64,000 nucleotides of DNA, from the NCBI GenBank assembly GCA_900466575.1, contig UBMP01000020.1, forward strand, positions 186,001-250,000. Direction: 5' to 3'. This DNA is from Hyphomicrobiales bacterium (GTDB taxonomy: Bacteria > Pseudomonadota > Alphaproteobacteria > Rhizobiales > Rhizobiaceae). The notes beneath the pieces were generated by a model. It saw nothing but the letters and a program-made list of their open reading frames with translations, was not told where the DNA came from and did not search any database. A program made the position numbers and the translations under genes. This document shows, piece by piece, positions 8,408 through 17,404 of this stretch (positions are counted from its first letter, which is position 1; every line of letters starts with the position of its first letter).

Positions 8408-9034
8408 ATGCGTAAGCTCCTCAAAGCATTCATGAGCATTGGAATGGCGGCAGCGGTTCTCAATCCGCTTCCGGTTTCGGCCTTTACTCTGGGGTCCGTA
8501 ACCCGAAATCTTGGTGGGCAGGCCAATCGGGAATTCATTTCCGTCGGCCATCGTACTCTGGGACCTTACGCCGGCGTCGTATTTTGCCAGGCAAACCCGC
8601 AGGAATGTGCTGCCAAGCGTACCCGATGGTCACGTCTGGAGGTCGCCCTCAATGAACAGCGCTTCGCGCAGCTTCAAACTGTGAACCAGACCGTCAACAG
8701 GGCCATTCGGCCGCAAAACGACAGCTCGTCCGGTGCCGGCGATGTCTGGTCGCTTGCGCCGGCTGCCGGCGACTGTGAGGATTATGCCATCACGAAGCGC
8801 CACCAGTTGATTGCGCAAGGCTGGCCAACAAACGCTCTTCGGCTCGCGGTTGTCTACACGGCTTTCGGCGAGGGTCATATGGTTCTGGTGGTCAAGACAA
8901 GCTCGGGCGATGTTGTCCTTGACAACAGAGTTGATGCCATTCGCCGGTGGGACAAGACGGGCCTGAAATGGGTCATGATACAATCCGCCTCCGATCCGAA
9001 GAAATGGATGGCGGTCTCCGGTTTCAACGCCTGA
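8408..9034 (+). CDS. Transglutaminase-like cysteine proteinase (BTLCP), second copy
   Basis: This is a 208-residue exported protein and a paralogue of the product of 1855-2451. The signal peptide ends near PVSAFT. Catalytic Cys lies in GDCEDYAITKRHQL (about residue 122), His in GEGHMVLVV and Asp in VLDNRVDAI. Shared segments with the first copy include RTLGPYAGVVFC versus the PYAHVRFC region, TVNRAIRP, and WPTNALRLAVVYT. It is presumably a periplasmic or surface cysteine peptidase of unknown substrate. The two copies bracket the rearranged exopolysaccharide genes. Confidence 0.85.
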   Translation: MRKLLKAFMSIGMAAAVLNPLPVSAFTLGSVTRNLGGQANREFISVGHRTLGPYAGVVFCQANPQECAAKRTRWSRLEVALNEQRFAQLQTVNQTVNRAIRPQNDSSSGAGDVWSLAPAAGDCEDYAITKRHQLIAQGWPTNALRLAVVYTAFGEGHMVLVVKTSSGDVVLDNRVDAIRRWDKTGLKWVMIQSASDPKKWMAVSGFNA

Positions 9035-9089
9035 TCGAGGCTGTCGAAACAGACGCTCGTTGCTGGTCGCTCGGAAAGCTGCAGCCTGT

Positions 9090-9866
9090 TTAGAGTTCGG
9101 ATGTCGTGCCGTTTGCGACTTTCAGCACGCTCAGCCGCCCTGTCGCATAGGCGCCGGTGTCAATGCCGATACGATTACGGCCATAGGAAACGACGGCTCC
9201 GGGCGTGTGACCATGCACGACCGTGAGGGGAAGGCCGGGCCCTTCCGACAGGAACGGCTCGCGTATCCACATGAAGTCGGTCGGGTCCTGGCGCTCCAGC
9301 GCAATTCTCGGCTGTATGCCAGCGTGGACGAACAGGAAATCGCCGCTGCGCGCCCAGAGCCGGGTCTTCGAAAAAAACTCCCGGTGAGACTGCGGTACAT
9401 GGACGTTCAGCATTTCCTGTAGCGCTTGTTTTCCCATCGCGCGATCGCGATAGGGGTCGATCGACATTCCGTAGGAGCGAAGCGTCTCCTTGCCTCCCAG
9501 GTCGAGCCACCCCCATTCTTCGAGCGGCCTGTCGAGAAAACTCAGGAACACATCGTCGTGATTGCCGCGCAGACAGAGCCGGAGAAACTTCGGATTCCGA
9601 TTGCTGCGAAGGTGCTCGATGACGCCGCGTGACTCTGGCCCCCGATCAATGTAGTCGCCGAGGTAGACGACCAGCGCTCGTTCGTCCGGGCCGATGTCCG
9701 CTTCAATTTTCTGGTCGGACTCGACCAGCAGATCCAGCCGGCCATGTATGTCGCCGACGGCATAGATGGTATCGAACCGCCCCTGCGGAATCTCGATTCC
9801 GGTGGGGGCCGCGACGGATTCCCGTGAAGGCTGTCTGGAGAATGTCTTTTTCATCCAACGAAGCAT
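9090..9866 (-). CDS. PPP-family metallophosphoesterase (Ser/Thr protein phosphatase type)
   Basis: This is a 258-residue cytoplasmic protein with the complete metal-binding signature in order: GDIHGRLDLL (about 39), GDYIDRGPES (about 70), RGNHDD (about 100), FVHAG and HGHTP near the C terminus. This is the layout of bacterial PPP phosphatases of the lambda-phosphatase/PrpA type, which remove phosphate from proteins or small phosphoesters using two divalent metals. A second ATG four codons in is also possible. It ends next to the 3' end of the plus-strand BTLCP gene. The substrate cannot be told from sequence. Confidence 0.85.
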   Translation of the reverse strand: MLRWMKKTFSRQPSRESVAAPTGIEIPQGRFDTIYAVGDIHGRLDLLVESDQKIEADIGPDERALVVYLGDYIDRGPESRGVIEHLRSNRNPKFLRLCLRGNHDDVFLSFLDRPLEEWGWLDLGGKETLRSYGMSIDPYRDRAMGKQALQEMLNVHVPQSHREFFSKTRLWARSGDFLFVHAGIQPRIALERQDPTDFMWIREPFLSEGPGLPLTVVHGHTPGAVVSYGRNRIGIDTGAYATGRLSVLKVANGTTSEL

Positions 9867-9954
9867 GAATTTCTCGCATCAGGTTCTGTTGCGCCCTAGT
9901 CGTCTGTTCCCGAGCGGTTTTCCGACGGTGGAAAGCCGCGTCAGGGTAGGGTGC

Positions 9955-10905
9955 TTAGTTATGTAGTTTCAAATTGCAAATGAGCGGCTTATGGTCCGAG
10001 CCGAGATTTGGCCCGGTGTGGCAATCGTTCAGGACGTTCCCTGTGCTGGTCAGGATATGGTCGATCGGAGACCCGAAAAAGGGTATGCCCTTTCGCACCG
10101 CCATCCTGGTCGGCAACGCGACAAGCGCAGGCTGTTCATGCAAGTCTCCCGCCGCAAGGATTGCGCGGAATCCCGGGTCCCATCGAGTGGCATTGAAGTC
10201 GCCCATCATCAGAACTCGCTCAGTCTCCAGCCGGAGATATTGCGCCACATCGGCAAGATAATGGTCTCGCGCCTTGACCTCGGCGAGCTCCTTGAGTGTC
10301 GCCGGATGGATACCCCAAACCACCAGCCGGCGGTTCTCTACATTCAACTCCGCCCTGACCATGGAGTTCGCGTCGAGCGTCTTGCTCGCCTGTTTGATGA
10401 TCGGATACTTCGACAGGATCATGACGTCTGAAGCGGGCTGTGTGTGATACGGGAACATCCCGAAAAGCGTCGTCGTGACGCCGCGCTCGCTTCCGCCAAT
10501 CTCCTGCAGGGCGACAATATCCGGCTTCTCCGCATCAAGCCATTCGTAGATGGCGCTACGGTCCCGCTCGTCGGCGAGCCAGTTGAAGCTGATGATCTTC
10601 AGGCTCGGACCCGTGGCCGGGCCGGAATTGCGGTACCAGTCCAAAATCGTCGGAGATACGAAGTCAGCGCAGAGAACGAACGCCGTCAGGATCGCGGTGA
10701 TGCGCAAGCGCCTGCTGAAAACTGCAACGACCAACGTTAGAACGATGCCGGCCAGGAGGACGTAGTCCCAAAACAGATAAGCCATCGAGAGAATATGGCC
10801 CAGCTCAGACTGGTATCTGCGTGCCACAAGCAGGACTGCAACAAGGATAGCCGGCGAAGCCTGGACCAGTCTCTTGCGGGTTTTGCCGTTCATCCGGGAT
10901 TCCAT
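9955..10905 (-). CDS. Membrane endonuclease/exonuclease/phosphatase family protein
   Basis: I chose the ATG at 10905 (AAGG nine bases upstream), giving 316 residues; a TTG at 10950 is possible. Three N-terminal hydrophobic helices (to about residue 90) anchor an EEP domain: KIISFNW, DIVALQEIGG (catalytic Glu), MMGDFNATRWD and the C-terminal GSDHKPL (Asp-His). Similar proteins are annotated as inner-membrane endonuclease/exonuclease/phosphatase proteins of unknown substrate. It sits in line with the metallophosphoesterase gene 88 bases downstream and may share a transcript with it. Confidence 0.8.
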   Translation of the reverse strand: MESRMNGKTRKRLVQASPAILVAVLLVARRYQSELGHILSMAYLFWDYVLLAGIVLTLVVAVFSRRLRITAILTAFVLCADFVSPTILDWYRNSGPATGPSLKIISFNWLADERDRSAIYEWLDAEKPDIVALQEIGGSERGVTTTLFGMFPYHTQPASDVMILSKYPIIKQASKTLDANSMVRAELNVENRRLVVWGIHPATLKELAEVKARDHYLADVAQYLRLETERVLMMGDFNATRWDPGFRAILAAGDLHEQPALVALPTRMAVRKGIPFFGSPIDHILTSTGNVLNDCHTGPNLGSDHKPLICNLKLHN

Positions 10906-11109
10906 GGTTGCCTTATAGCATCGCAATACGTCGGTTTCCTCCGTCGTCAAATTAAATTTTGCTCACGTGCTTAAAGAGGGGCGTGCCGAGCGTGCCAGCG
11001 AGGCGTGGTCTCCCGCCTCTTACGGCTGTGTTATACCCGACGCGCCCGTTTGACATCGAAGCCTCGGAGCGCAACAAGTCTACGTCGTGGACAATACGAG
11101 GAGGCGAGA

Positions 11110-11877
11110 ATGGTCAGTCTTGGTTCGAAGGGGATTGCCCTCATCACCGGGGGAGGAACCGGTGTCGGCAAGGCCATCGCCCAGGGACTCTGCGTTGCGG
11201 GTTGGACGGTTGTGATTGCCGGACGAAGACTTGAGGTTCTTCAGGATGCGGCGGCCGACATTCGTTCCGAAACCTCGGCGGAGGTTCATACGAGCGTCGC
11301 CGACGTCGGAGATCCGGAGGCAGTCAGGTCTCTTTTCGACGAGGTGGAACGGCGTTTCGGCAGGCTCGACCTGCTTGTCAACAATGCCGGGCTGTCGAGC
11401 CCCGCTGTTCCGCTCGACGAATTGAAGGTCGAAGACTGGAACCGGGTTGTCTCGGCCAACCTCACCGGCGCCTTTCTTTGCAGCCAGCAGGCCTTTCGCC
11501 TCATGAAGGTGCAAAGTCCAAGAGGCGGGCGCATCATCAACAACGGCTCCATCTCGGCAACGACGCCGAGACCCAATTCGGCGCCCTATACGGCGACGAA
11601 GCATGCCATTACGGGCCTGACGAAATCCTGCGCACTGGATGGCCGCGATTTCGACATCGCCTGCGGACAGATCGACATCGGCAATGCTGCGACCGACATG
11701 ACTGAAAGGATGCGAGCTGGCATCCTCCAGCCGAACGGTGAACTCATGGTCGAGCCGACGATCGATCCCAGGCTTGTGGCTGACGCCGTCGTTTACATGG
11801 CCGGTCTTCCGCTCGACGCTAATGTCCTTACAATGACGGTCATGGCGACAAAGATGCCTTTTGTCGGACGCGGCTGA
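11110..11877 (+). CDS. SDR-family oxidoreductase
   Basis: This is a 255-residue protein starting at the ATG that follows a strong GAGGAGGCGAG ribosome site; the longer frame upstream lacks one. [10 protein letters not shown] is the classical short-chain dehydrogenase cofactor loop, NNAG follows, and the active site is Ser in NGSIS with Tyr/Lys in YTATK. An Arg after the second strand (AGRRLE) suggests NADP. The C-terminal segment '[21 protein letters not shown]' (broken: [18 protein letters not shown]) is common in rhizobial members of unknown substrate. A TTGACA lies at 11050-11055 but has no good -10. It is convergent with the DUF1612 gene. Confidence 0.85.
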   Translation: MVSLGSKGIALITGGGTGVGKAIAQGLCVAGWTVVIAGRRLEVLQDAAADIRSETSAEVHTSVADVGDPEAVRSLFDEVERRFGRLDLLVNNAGLSSPAVPLDELKVEDWNRVVSANLTGAFLCSQQAFRLMKVQSPRGGRIINNGSISATTPRPNSAPYTATKHAITGLTKSCALDGRDFDIACGQIDIGNAATDMTERMRAGILQPNGELMVEPTIDPRLVADAVVYMAGLPLDANVLTMTVMATKMPFVGRG

Positions 11878-11884
11878 TCCGGTT

Positions 11885-12997
11885 TCAGAGGACGCCCCAG
11901 GCCCGGTAGCGTCCTCGGCCTGTCATCTCGCGCAGATTAAGCTCCTTGGTCAGGATCAGCGCGCCCTGGGGCGTTATGTCCAGTTCCTGTGCGATCAGGC
12001 TGGCCGAGACGACAGGCCGCGCGATCACGAGATCGACCAGTTGGGGGAGGCGCGAATGGCCGCGCCGGTTGGCGGTGCGACGCTCAAGCTGCGCGCGCGC
12101 GGCGAGCAGCCGATCGTGTTCCTTCAGCCCTGTGCTGGCCGTTTCCTCGAAACTCTCCAGAATCCCGAGGAGCCGTGTCATGCGGCTCGGCGCGCGGCGT
12201 CGGTCGATCTTGATGAGCTTCAGCCCGACATTCAGTGGCGGCAGGTGCGCCTTCGCGACGCCCTCCTTTCGCAGGAGCGATGCGACCAATTGGCGGCCCA
12301 GTTCAGCCCTGTGCTGCAGAACCTGAAGCTGGTACCAGGCGTCGAGCGCGACGGCCGCCTTGAGCACGGGTGGCAGATCATCTGCCTGTCGAAGGACCTG
12401 AAACCACTCGTCGAGACGCGCGTCTTCGTCCCAGTCCGCATCATAGATCAAAGGGTCCCGATCGTTCGACGACTTGGGTACTGGACGGTTATTCAGCGTG
12501 TCATCGATCAAGGCACTGCTGCGGCTGAGAAGCGCATCGATGTCGGCGAATTCGTCGCTCGCTTCGTCCGAGACGAGGTCATCTGCTTCGTGCCCGATTT
12601 CGGGAGGGGGCGGGGAGGGCGATCGCCCGGAAATCTCCGCGTCCGCGTCGCGGGTTTCACCGCGAAGACGCGCCAGTCCTGCAGTGCTCAAGGCCCAATC
12701 GGCCGGATGGCTCGCGATCTGCCGTCGGCCGCGCAGCACGGAATGGGCGATGGTCAGTTCATGTGTCGGTGTTCGCGCATCGCGCCGGGCATCATGGAGA
12801 ACGAGATCCTCGACATGAACCAATTCCCCATCGACCCACATGGAGGCGACCGCATCGGCGAAGTCCTGTCGCTCCAGAAAACCCTCGCGGATGGTGGAAC
12901 GTGCTATGCATTCGTCTAATCGCGCTAGGGCGTCCGTCGCCCGGCACACGGGAACGAACAGCGCGGCTAGATCGATTCGCTTCAGGTCGTAGGACAT
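11885..12997 (-). CDS. DUF1612 / RHE_PE00001-family HTH protein
   Basis: This is a 370-residue protein starting at MSYDLKRIDLAALF. The N-terminal 90 residues, with an 'AVASMWVDGEL' segment, resemble the Fic N-terminal helical region (DUF4172-like). A middle acidic, proline-rich linker (about 140-190) follows, then an alpha-helical DUF1612 domain. A C-terminal winged helix-turn-helix (SASLIAQELDITPQGALILTKEL) closes the protein and would bind DNA. No catalytic HPFx(D/E)GN(G/K)R Fic motif is present, so AMPylation is unlikely. These proteins are rhizobial, often on accessory replicons, and have no established function. The ribosome site is poor. Confidence 0.7.
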   Translation of the reverse strand: MSYDLKRIDLAALFVPVCRATDALARLDECIARSTIREGFLERQDFADAVASMWVDGELVHVEDLVLHDARRDARTPTHELTIAHSVLRGRRQIASHPADWALSTAGLARLRGETRDADAEISGRSPSPPPPEIGHEADDLVSDEASDEFADIDALLSRSSALIDDTLNNRPVPKSSNDRDPLIYDADWDEDARLDEWFQVLRQADDLPPVLKAAVALDAWYQLQVLQHRAELGRQLVASLLRKEGVAKAHLPPLNVGLKLIKIDRRRAPSRMTRLLGILESFEETASTGLKEHDRLLAARAQLERRTANRRGHSRLPQLVDLVIARPVVSASLIAQELDITPQGALILTKELNLREMTGRGRYRAWGVL

Positions 12998-13043
12998 CAG
13001 GGGAGGGTAGGCGATTTGTCCGGACTTGCCTATCGCTGGCAGC

Positions 13044-13847
13044 CTATGCCTCCCGGCGTCCCCAGCAAATGAAGTCGGCGTTGGCAAAATCGCTGTCCGT
13101 CGGCTGATTTCGCTTGCCGTAGGCCAGCGGACTGCCGTCCGGGCCGACCGTCGAGCCGCCCGCCGCGCGCACAACGGCATCGCCGGCGGCAGTGTCCCAT
13201 TCCATCGTGCGGCCGAAACGCGGATAAATATCGGCTTCGCCTTCCGCGATCAGACAGAATTTCAGCGACGAGCCGACCGAGCGGTAATCGTGCACGCCTT
13301 CCTTTTCAAGAAAGGCAACGGTCTCGGGGCTGTTGTGCGACCGGCTCGCGACCGCGACGGGTTTGTCCGGACAGGGGCGCACGCCGATGGGGTGGCGCGA
13401 CAGGAGCCTGCCGCCTTCGCCGATGATCAGTTTTTCCGCGCCCGTCGTATCGCCACGATAAAGCACGCCCTTGGCTGGCGCGTAGACGACGCCGGCGACC
13501 GGGCGGCCTTCTACGATCAGTGCGATATTGACCGTGAAGTCCTCGCTCTTGTTGATGAACTCCTTGGTGCCGTCCAGCGGGTCCACCAGGAAGAAGCGGC
13601 CCGAGCTTGTGGCCGGCATGTGGCCCGCCGCGCAGGCTTCTTCGGCAACAAGCGGGATATCCGGATAGGCCTTCGTCAGAATCCCTGCAATGATCGCTTC
13701 GGCTTTTTCGTCGGCGATCGTGACAGGCGATTGGTCGCACTTGAGGCGGACTTCGAGGCCTGCCCGGAAGACAGTCATGATCACGGCGCCGGCTTCTATC
13801 GCGGCTGCCGTGAAAATTTCGAGCATTGGGTCTTTGGTCGTCATCAT
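13044..13847 (-). CDS. cysQ: 3'(2'),5'-bisphosphate nucleotidase
   Basis: This is a 267-residue inositol-monophosphatase-superfamily enzyme that hydrolyses 3'-phosphoadenosine 5'-phosphate to AMP, clearing a by-product of sulfate activation. Metal-binding motifs are VAEEA (about 67), DPLDGTKEFINKSEDF and WDTAAGDAVVRAAGG, with the CysQ-type GTKEFI rather than the IMPase GTxNF. Two adjacent ATGs at 13847/13844 are both plausible starts. The gene precedes the DUF1612 gene on the same strand with a 46-base gap. No other sulfur genes are nearby, so I see no functional link to its neighbours. Confidence 0.85.
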   Translation of the reverse strand: MMTTKDPMLEIFTAAAIEAGAVIMTVFRAGLEVRLKCDQSPVTIADEKAEAIIAGILTKAYPDIPLVAEEACAAGHMPATSSGRFFLVDPLDGTKEFINKSEDFTVNIALIVEGRPVAGVVYAPAKGVLYRGDTTGAEKLIIGEGGRLLSRHPIGVRPCPDKPVAVASRSHNSPETVAFLEKEGVHDYRSVGSSLKFCLIAEGEADIYPRFGRTMEWDTAAGDAVVRAAGGSTVGPDGSPLAYGKRNQPTDSDFANADFICWGRREA

Positions 13848-13954
13848 GTTTCTCGCGTCGGCAAGGCGTTGCCAACGCTTGTGCATATATTATCCACGGA
13901 CTTCCGCCGCAAGCCGCCGTCCCTAGAGTTCACCAGCCAAGCGGCGGACGATCT

Positions 13955-14923
13955 TCAGGGCTCAAGGACTATTTTGCCTGAAACGCCGCGTTCCATCAAC
14001 TGTGTCAGTACCTGCGGTGCCTCTGACAAGGGACGGCGTGCGCTGATGAGCGGCTTGACCTTGCCGTCGCGATGCCAGCCGAAGAGTTCGCGGACGTTTT
14101 CGGCATAGACAGCCGGTTCATGCTGCGTGAACGCGCCCCAGAAGACGCCGACGAGGCAGAATTCCTTGACCAGAGCAAGGTTGACCGACAATTGCGGAAT
14201 GCGTCCTGCTGCAAAGCCGACGACGAGATAGCGGCCATGGCGGCCCATGGTTCGAACCAGGGTATCAAACGTGTCACCGCCGACCGGATCGAAAACGACA
14301 TCGACGCCTTTCTTCCCGGCCAATTCACGCAGTGCGTCCTTCAGATTATCATAGCCGATGACGTGGTCGGCGCCCGCGGCTCTGGCGGCGTCGCGTTTCG
14401 CGTCCGTCGAGGCTATGGCGATGACATTTGCGCCCAAGGCCTTGCCGATCTCCACGGCTGCAAGACCCGTCGCGCCCGCGGCGCCCGCGACAACCAGGGT
14501 CTCGCCGGGTTTCAAAAGGCCGCGTTGCTTGAGTGCATGATGCGACGTGCCAAAACCGCACATCAGCGCGCAGGCGTCGGCGTCGCTGATGTCATCAGGC
14601 AGGGGAATGCATTGCGCCTCGGCGAAGATTCCCTTTTGGACGAACGCGCCGGTACCCGCCGTTGCGACGACGCGCATGCCTGGCCTCAGGTGTTTCACCT
14701 CAGGACCGACGCTTTCGACTGTCCCGGCCATTTCCATGCCAGGAATGAAGGGAAGCTCGGGCTTGGCCTGATAAAGACCTTGCACGAGAAGACCGTCGGG
14801 ATAATTGACCCCGACGGCCTTTGCCTTGATGACGACCTGGGAGCCGGTTGCTTCAGGCTCGGGCAATTCAGTGTAGATCAGGCCGTCGATCGGACCATAG
14901 GCGGTGCAGAGAACCGCCTTCAT
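13955..14923 (-). CDS. Quinone oxidoreductase-like MDR family protein
   Basis: This is a 322-residue zinc-independent medium-chain dehydrogenase/reductase. It has the GroES-like N-terminal domain (VKAKAVGVNYPDGLLVQG), the family MEMAGTVESVG segment, an AGAAGATGLAAVEIGKALGA NADPH-binding loop, and VDVVFDPVGGD. Cys ligands for catalytic zinc are absent. Its ATG overlaps the stop of the upstream acyl-CoA dehydrogenase (TGATGA), so the two are co-translated. A role in reducing an enoyl or quinone-like intermediate of the same acyl-CoA pathway is an inference from this coupling. Confidence 0.85.
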   Translation of the reverse strand: MKAVLCTAYGPIDGLIYTELPEPEATGSQVVIKAKAVGVNYPDGLLVQGLYQAKPELPFIPGMEMAGTVESVGPEVKHLRPGMRVVATAGTGAFVQKGIFAEAQCIPLPDDISDADACALMCGFGTSHHALKQRGLLKPGETLVVAGAAGATGLAAVEIGKALGANVIAIASTDAKRDAARAAGADHVIGYDNLKDALRELAGKKGVDVVFDPVGGDTFDTLVRTMGRHGRYLVVGFAAGRIPQLSVNLALVKEFCLVGVFWGAFTQHEPAVYAENVRELFGWHRDGKVKPLISARRPLSEAPQVLTQLMERGVSGKIVLEP

Positions 14924-16191
14924 CAGACCTTCTCCTGGGTGTAACGCTTCAGCTCCTCACGGGCGATCTGGCGACGATGGACAGCGTCGGGACCATCCGC
15001 GAAGCGAAGGGTGCGCACATTGGCCCAGGAGCGCGCCAGCGGCGTATCCTGGCTGATGCCCATCCCGCCATGCATTTGAATGGATTCGTCGATGATTTTC
15101 AGCGCCATGCGGGGAGCTGCCACCTTGATCTGGCTGATCCAGACTGCGGCTTCCTTCGGATTCCCGCGATCGATCATCCAGGCCGCCTTGAGGCAAAGAA
15201 GGCGGGTCATCTCGATCTCGATGCGCGCCTCGGCGATTATGTCGAAATTCGCCCCAAGTTCCGCCAGCTTTTTACCAAAGGCCTCCCGGCGCAGCGCACG
15301 CTGGCAAAGCCGCTCCAGCGCCATTTCCGCATGGCCGATCGCGCGCATCGTATGATGAATGCGTCCGCCGCCCAGGCGACCTTGCGCGATCTCAAAGCCA
15401 CGGCCTTCGCTCAGCAGCAGGTTGGAGACCGGCACGCGGACATTCTCGAGTTTCAGATGCATATGCCCATGGGGCGCATCGTCATCGCCGAAAACCTCCA
15501 TGGCCCTGATCTTCGTAATGCCCGCCGTATCGGCTGGGACGAGGATCATGGAATGCTGTTCATGCTTGCGGCGCTCGGCGCTCGGTGTGTGCACCATCAC
15601 GATATAGATTTTGCAGCGCGGATCGCCAGCTCCGGAAGACCACCACTTCTCGCCGTTGAGCACGTAATGATCGCCGTCACGCTCGCAGCGCATGGCGATG
15701 TTGGTGGCGTCGGAAGAGGCCACGTCCGGTTCCGTCATCAGGAAGGCCGAGCGGATCTCGCCGCTAAGCAGGGGCTTCAGCCATTTTTCCTTGTGTTCCG
15801 GCGCGCCGTAGCGCTCAAGCACTTCCATATTTCCTGTATCTGGTGCCGAGCAGTTGAAAACCTCGGCCGCCAGGAAGGACTTTCCCATTTCCTCGGCAAG
15901 ATAGGCATATTCGACGGTGTTCAGGCCGTAGCCGTTCTTCGAATTCGTCAGCCAGAAATTCCAGAGACCGCGCTCCTTGGCCTTTTTCTTCAGGCCCTCG
16001 AGAATTTCGGTCTGGCGCGCGGTGTAGGTAAAGCGGTCACCGCCTTCGGCTTTGCCGACTTCAGAGAGGTATTCCTCGTCCAGCGGCATGATCTCGTTGC
16101 GGATCATCTCACGGACAGCCGCGTGAATCGGTTTCAAACGCTCTGTCATGCCCAGCGGCATGTTGTCTGCCCCGGCGACGATATCGGACAT
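14923..16191 (-). CDS. Acyl-CoA dehydrogenase, ACAD10/11-like
   Basis: This is a 422-residue flavoprotein with the three acyl-CoA dehydrogenase domains: [16 protein letters not shown] (FAD/substrate), [20 protein letters not shown], and a C-terminal helical domain ending [15 protein letters not shown]. The WWSSGA and RCKIYIVMV segments are typical of the ACAD10/11 branch rather than straight-chain enzymes. In animals that domain is fused to an APH-like kinase; here the kinase is the divergent neighbour at 16346. The known chemistry of that pair is phosphorylation of a 4-hydroxyacyl-CoA and removal of the phosphate toward an enoyl-CoA. That this gene does the same is inference. Confidence 0.85.
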   Translation of the reverse strand: MSDIVAGADNMPLGMTERLKPIHAAVREMIRNEIMPLDEEYLSEVGKAEGGDRFTYTARQTEILEGLKKKAKERGLWNFWLTNSKNGYGLNTVEYAYLAEEMGKSFLAAEVFNCSAPDTGNMEVLERYGAPEHKEKWLKPLLSGEIRSAFLMTEPDVASSDATNIAMRCERDGDHYVLNGEKWWSSGAGDPRCKIYIVMVHTPSAERRKHEQHSMILVPADTAGITKIRAMEVFGDDDAPHGHMHLKLENVRVPVSNLLLSEGRGFEIAQGRLGGGRIHHTMRAIGHAEMALERLCQRALRREAFGKKLAELGANFDIIAEARIEIEMTRLLCLKAAWMIDRGNPKEAAVWISQIKVAAPRMALKIIDESIQMHGGMGISQDTPLARSWANVRTLRFADGPDAVHRRQIAREELKRYTQEKV

Positions 16192-16275
16192 GGCTTCCTC
16201 CCGTTGCGTCCGACCGGAGCCGTACGCTCCGCCTCCATCGGACGAAAAATCCTGATTGAAATGTTGAAACAGGTG

Positions 16276-16295
16276 AACATACTACCGAGTATGTT
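16276..16295. promoter_or_regulatory. Palindromic operator between ACAD and kinase genes
   Basis: A perfect inverted repeat with 8-bp arms (AACATACT / AGTATGTT) around ACCG lies in the 154-base divergent intergenic region, 51 bases upstream of the kinase ATG and 85 bases upstream of the ACAD ATG. Size and symmetry are typical of TetR-family operators that control acyl-CoA catabolic genes. No TetR gene is present in the window. It probably coordinates both divergent transcription units. Confidence 0.65.
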
Positions 16296-16345
16296 GTCAA
16301 TCGTCCCCGAATGCGTCATTGATATTTCACACGGGAGGACTTCGA

Positions 16346-17404
16346 ATGACAGAACAGCATCGGGAGACGCATGCGCCGGACGCGGCTGCGCTCGACCTTG
16401 TGGCGCTTGGCGCGGAACTCCGCGGATCCATTCGGGATTTTGGTGCGCTCCAGTCCGCGACGAAGTTTTCCGACGGACAATCCAATCCGACCTATCTCCT
16501 GTGTGCGGAAGGTGGGAAATACGTGCTCCGCGCCAAGCCGCCTGGTCACCTGTTGGCCTCGGCACATCAGGTTGATCGCGAGTTTCGCGTGCTGAAAGCA
16601 CTGCATGGCAGCGCCGTTCCGGTGCCGGAGGCGCTTTACCTGTCGCCTGAAAACTCCTCCATTGGACGAATGTTCTACGTGATGAGCCATGTCGAGGGCC
16701 GCATCTTGTGGGATCCCGCATTGCCGGATGAGACTGTCGAAGGCCGTCGCGCGATTTACGACGCGATGAACCGCGTTCTGGCGTCGCTCCACAGCATCGA
16801 TGTCAGCGCCGTCGGCTTGTCCGATTTCGGAAAGCCCGGCAGCTATTTCGAGCGTCAGATCGCCCGCTGGGCCAAGCAGTACCGTGCAAGCGAAACCGAA
16901 AAGCTTGAAGACATGGATTGGCTGATCAACTGGCTGGAGGGGCACGACGCAGGCGACGACGGGCAGGTGGCGCTGGTGCATGGCGACTACCGCATCGACA
17001 ACATGATCTTTTCCCATCACGGTGCGGACGTGCTTGCGGTGCTAGACTGGGAACTGTCCACTCTCGGGCATCCGCTGGCCGATCTCGCCTACCAGTGCAT
17101 GCAGTGGCGATTGCCCAACAAGGGTAGTTTCCGTGGCATCGGAGGGCTGGACCGGGAAGCGCTGGGCCTCCCGCTGGAGGCTGAGTATGTGCGCATCTAC
17201 TGCGGGCGGCGCGGTATCGACATTCCGAAGAATTGGGTCTTCGCTCTCGCATTTTCCTTTTTCCGCATCGGCGCGATCATTCAGGGCGTCGTGAAGCGTG
17301 CGCTGGATGGAAACGCCTCCAACCCCGAAAAGGCGCGTCAGTTGGCTGCGGCTGTGCCGCTCGTGGCACGCATGGCTCGCGATCTCGTCAACAACGGAGA
17401 ATGA
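16346..17404 (+). CDS. APH-type phosphotransferase (ACAD10/11 kinase-like)
   Basis: This is a 352-residue member of the aminoglycoside-phosphotransferase/choline-kinase fold. The ATG at 16346 follows GGGAGGAC. Motifs are KFSDGQSNPTY (nucleotide loop), YVLRAKPPG (Lys), the Brenner motif VHGDYRIDNMIF (catalytic Asp) and LAVLDWELSTLGHPLADLAY (metal-binding Asp). These sequences are characteristic of the kinase domain of ACAD10/11 and of LvaA-like bacterial proteins, which phosphorylate hydroxyacyl-CoA, not antibiotics. The ATGA overlap with the following SDR indicates one operon, and the ACAD partner is divergent across a shared operator. Confidence 0.85.
   Translation: MTEQHRETHAPDAAALDLVALGAELRGSIRDFGALQSATKFSDGQSNPTYLLCAEGGKYVLRAKPPGHLLASAHQVDREFRVLKALHGSAVPVPEALYLSPENSSIGRMFYVMSHVEGRILWDPALPDETVEGRRAIYDAMNRVLASLHSIDVSAVGLSDFGKPGSYFERQIARWAKQYRASETEKLEDMDWLINWLEGHDAGDDGQVALVHGDYRIDNMIFSHHGADVLAVLDWELSTLGHPLADLAYQCMQWRLPNKGSFRGIGGLDREALGLPLEAEYVRIYCGRRGIDIPKNWVFALAFSFFRIGAIIQGVVKRALDGNASNPEKARQLAAAVPLVARMARDLVNNGE

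Noticed and set aside
11050-11078. Promoter for the SDR at 11110 based on a TTGACA
   Set aside because: A consensus -35 exists, but at 16-18 bases spacing only AACAAG-like hexamers occur, too poor for a -10.
14848-16575. A 575-codon plus-strand open frame across the acyl-CoA dehydrogenase gene
   Set aside because: It is exactly antisense to a well-conserved enzyme with all family motifs, has no recognisable domains and arises from GC-rich codon use.
16346-17404. Aminoglycoside resistance kinase
   Set aside because: The APH fold is present, but the sequence and its ACAD/SDR neighbours match the hydroxyacyl-CoA kinase group.
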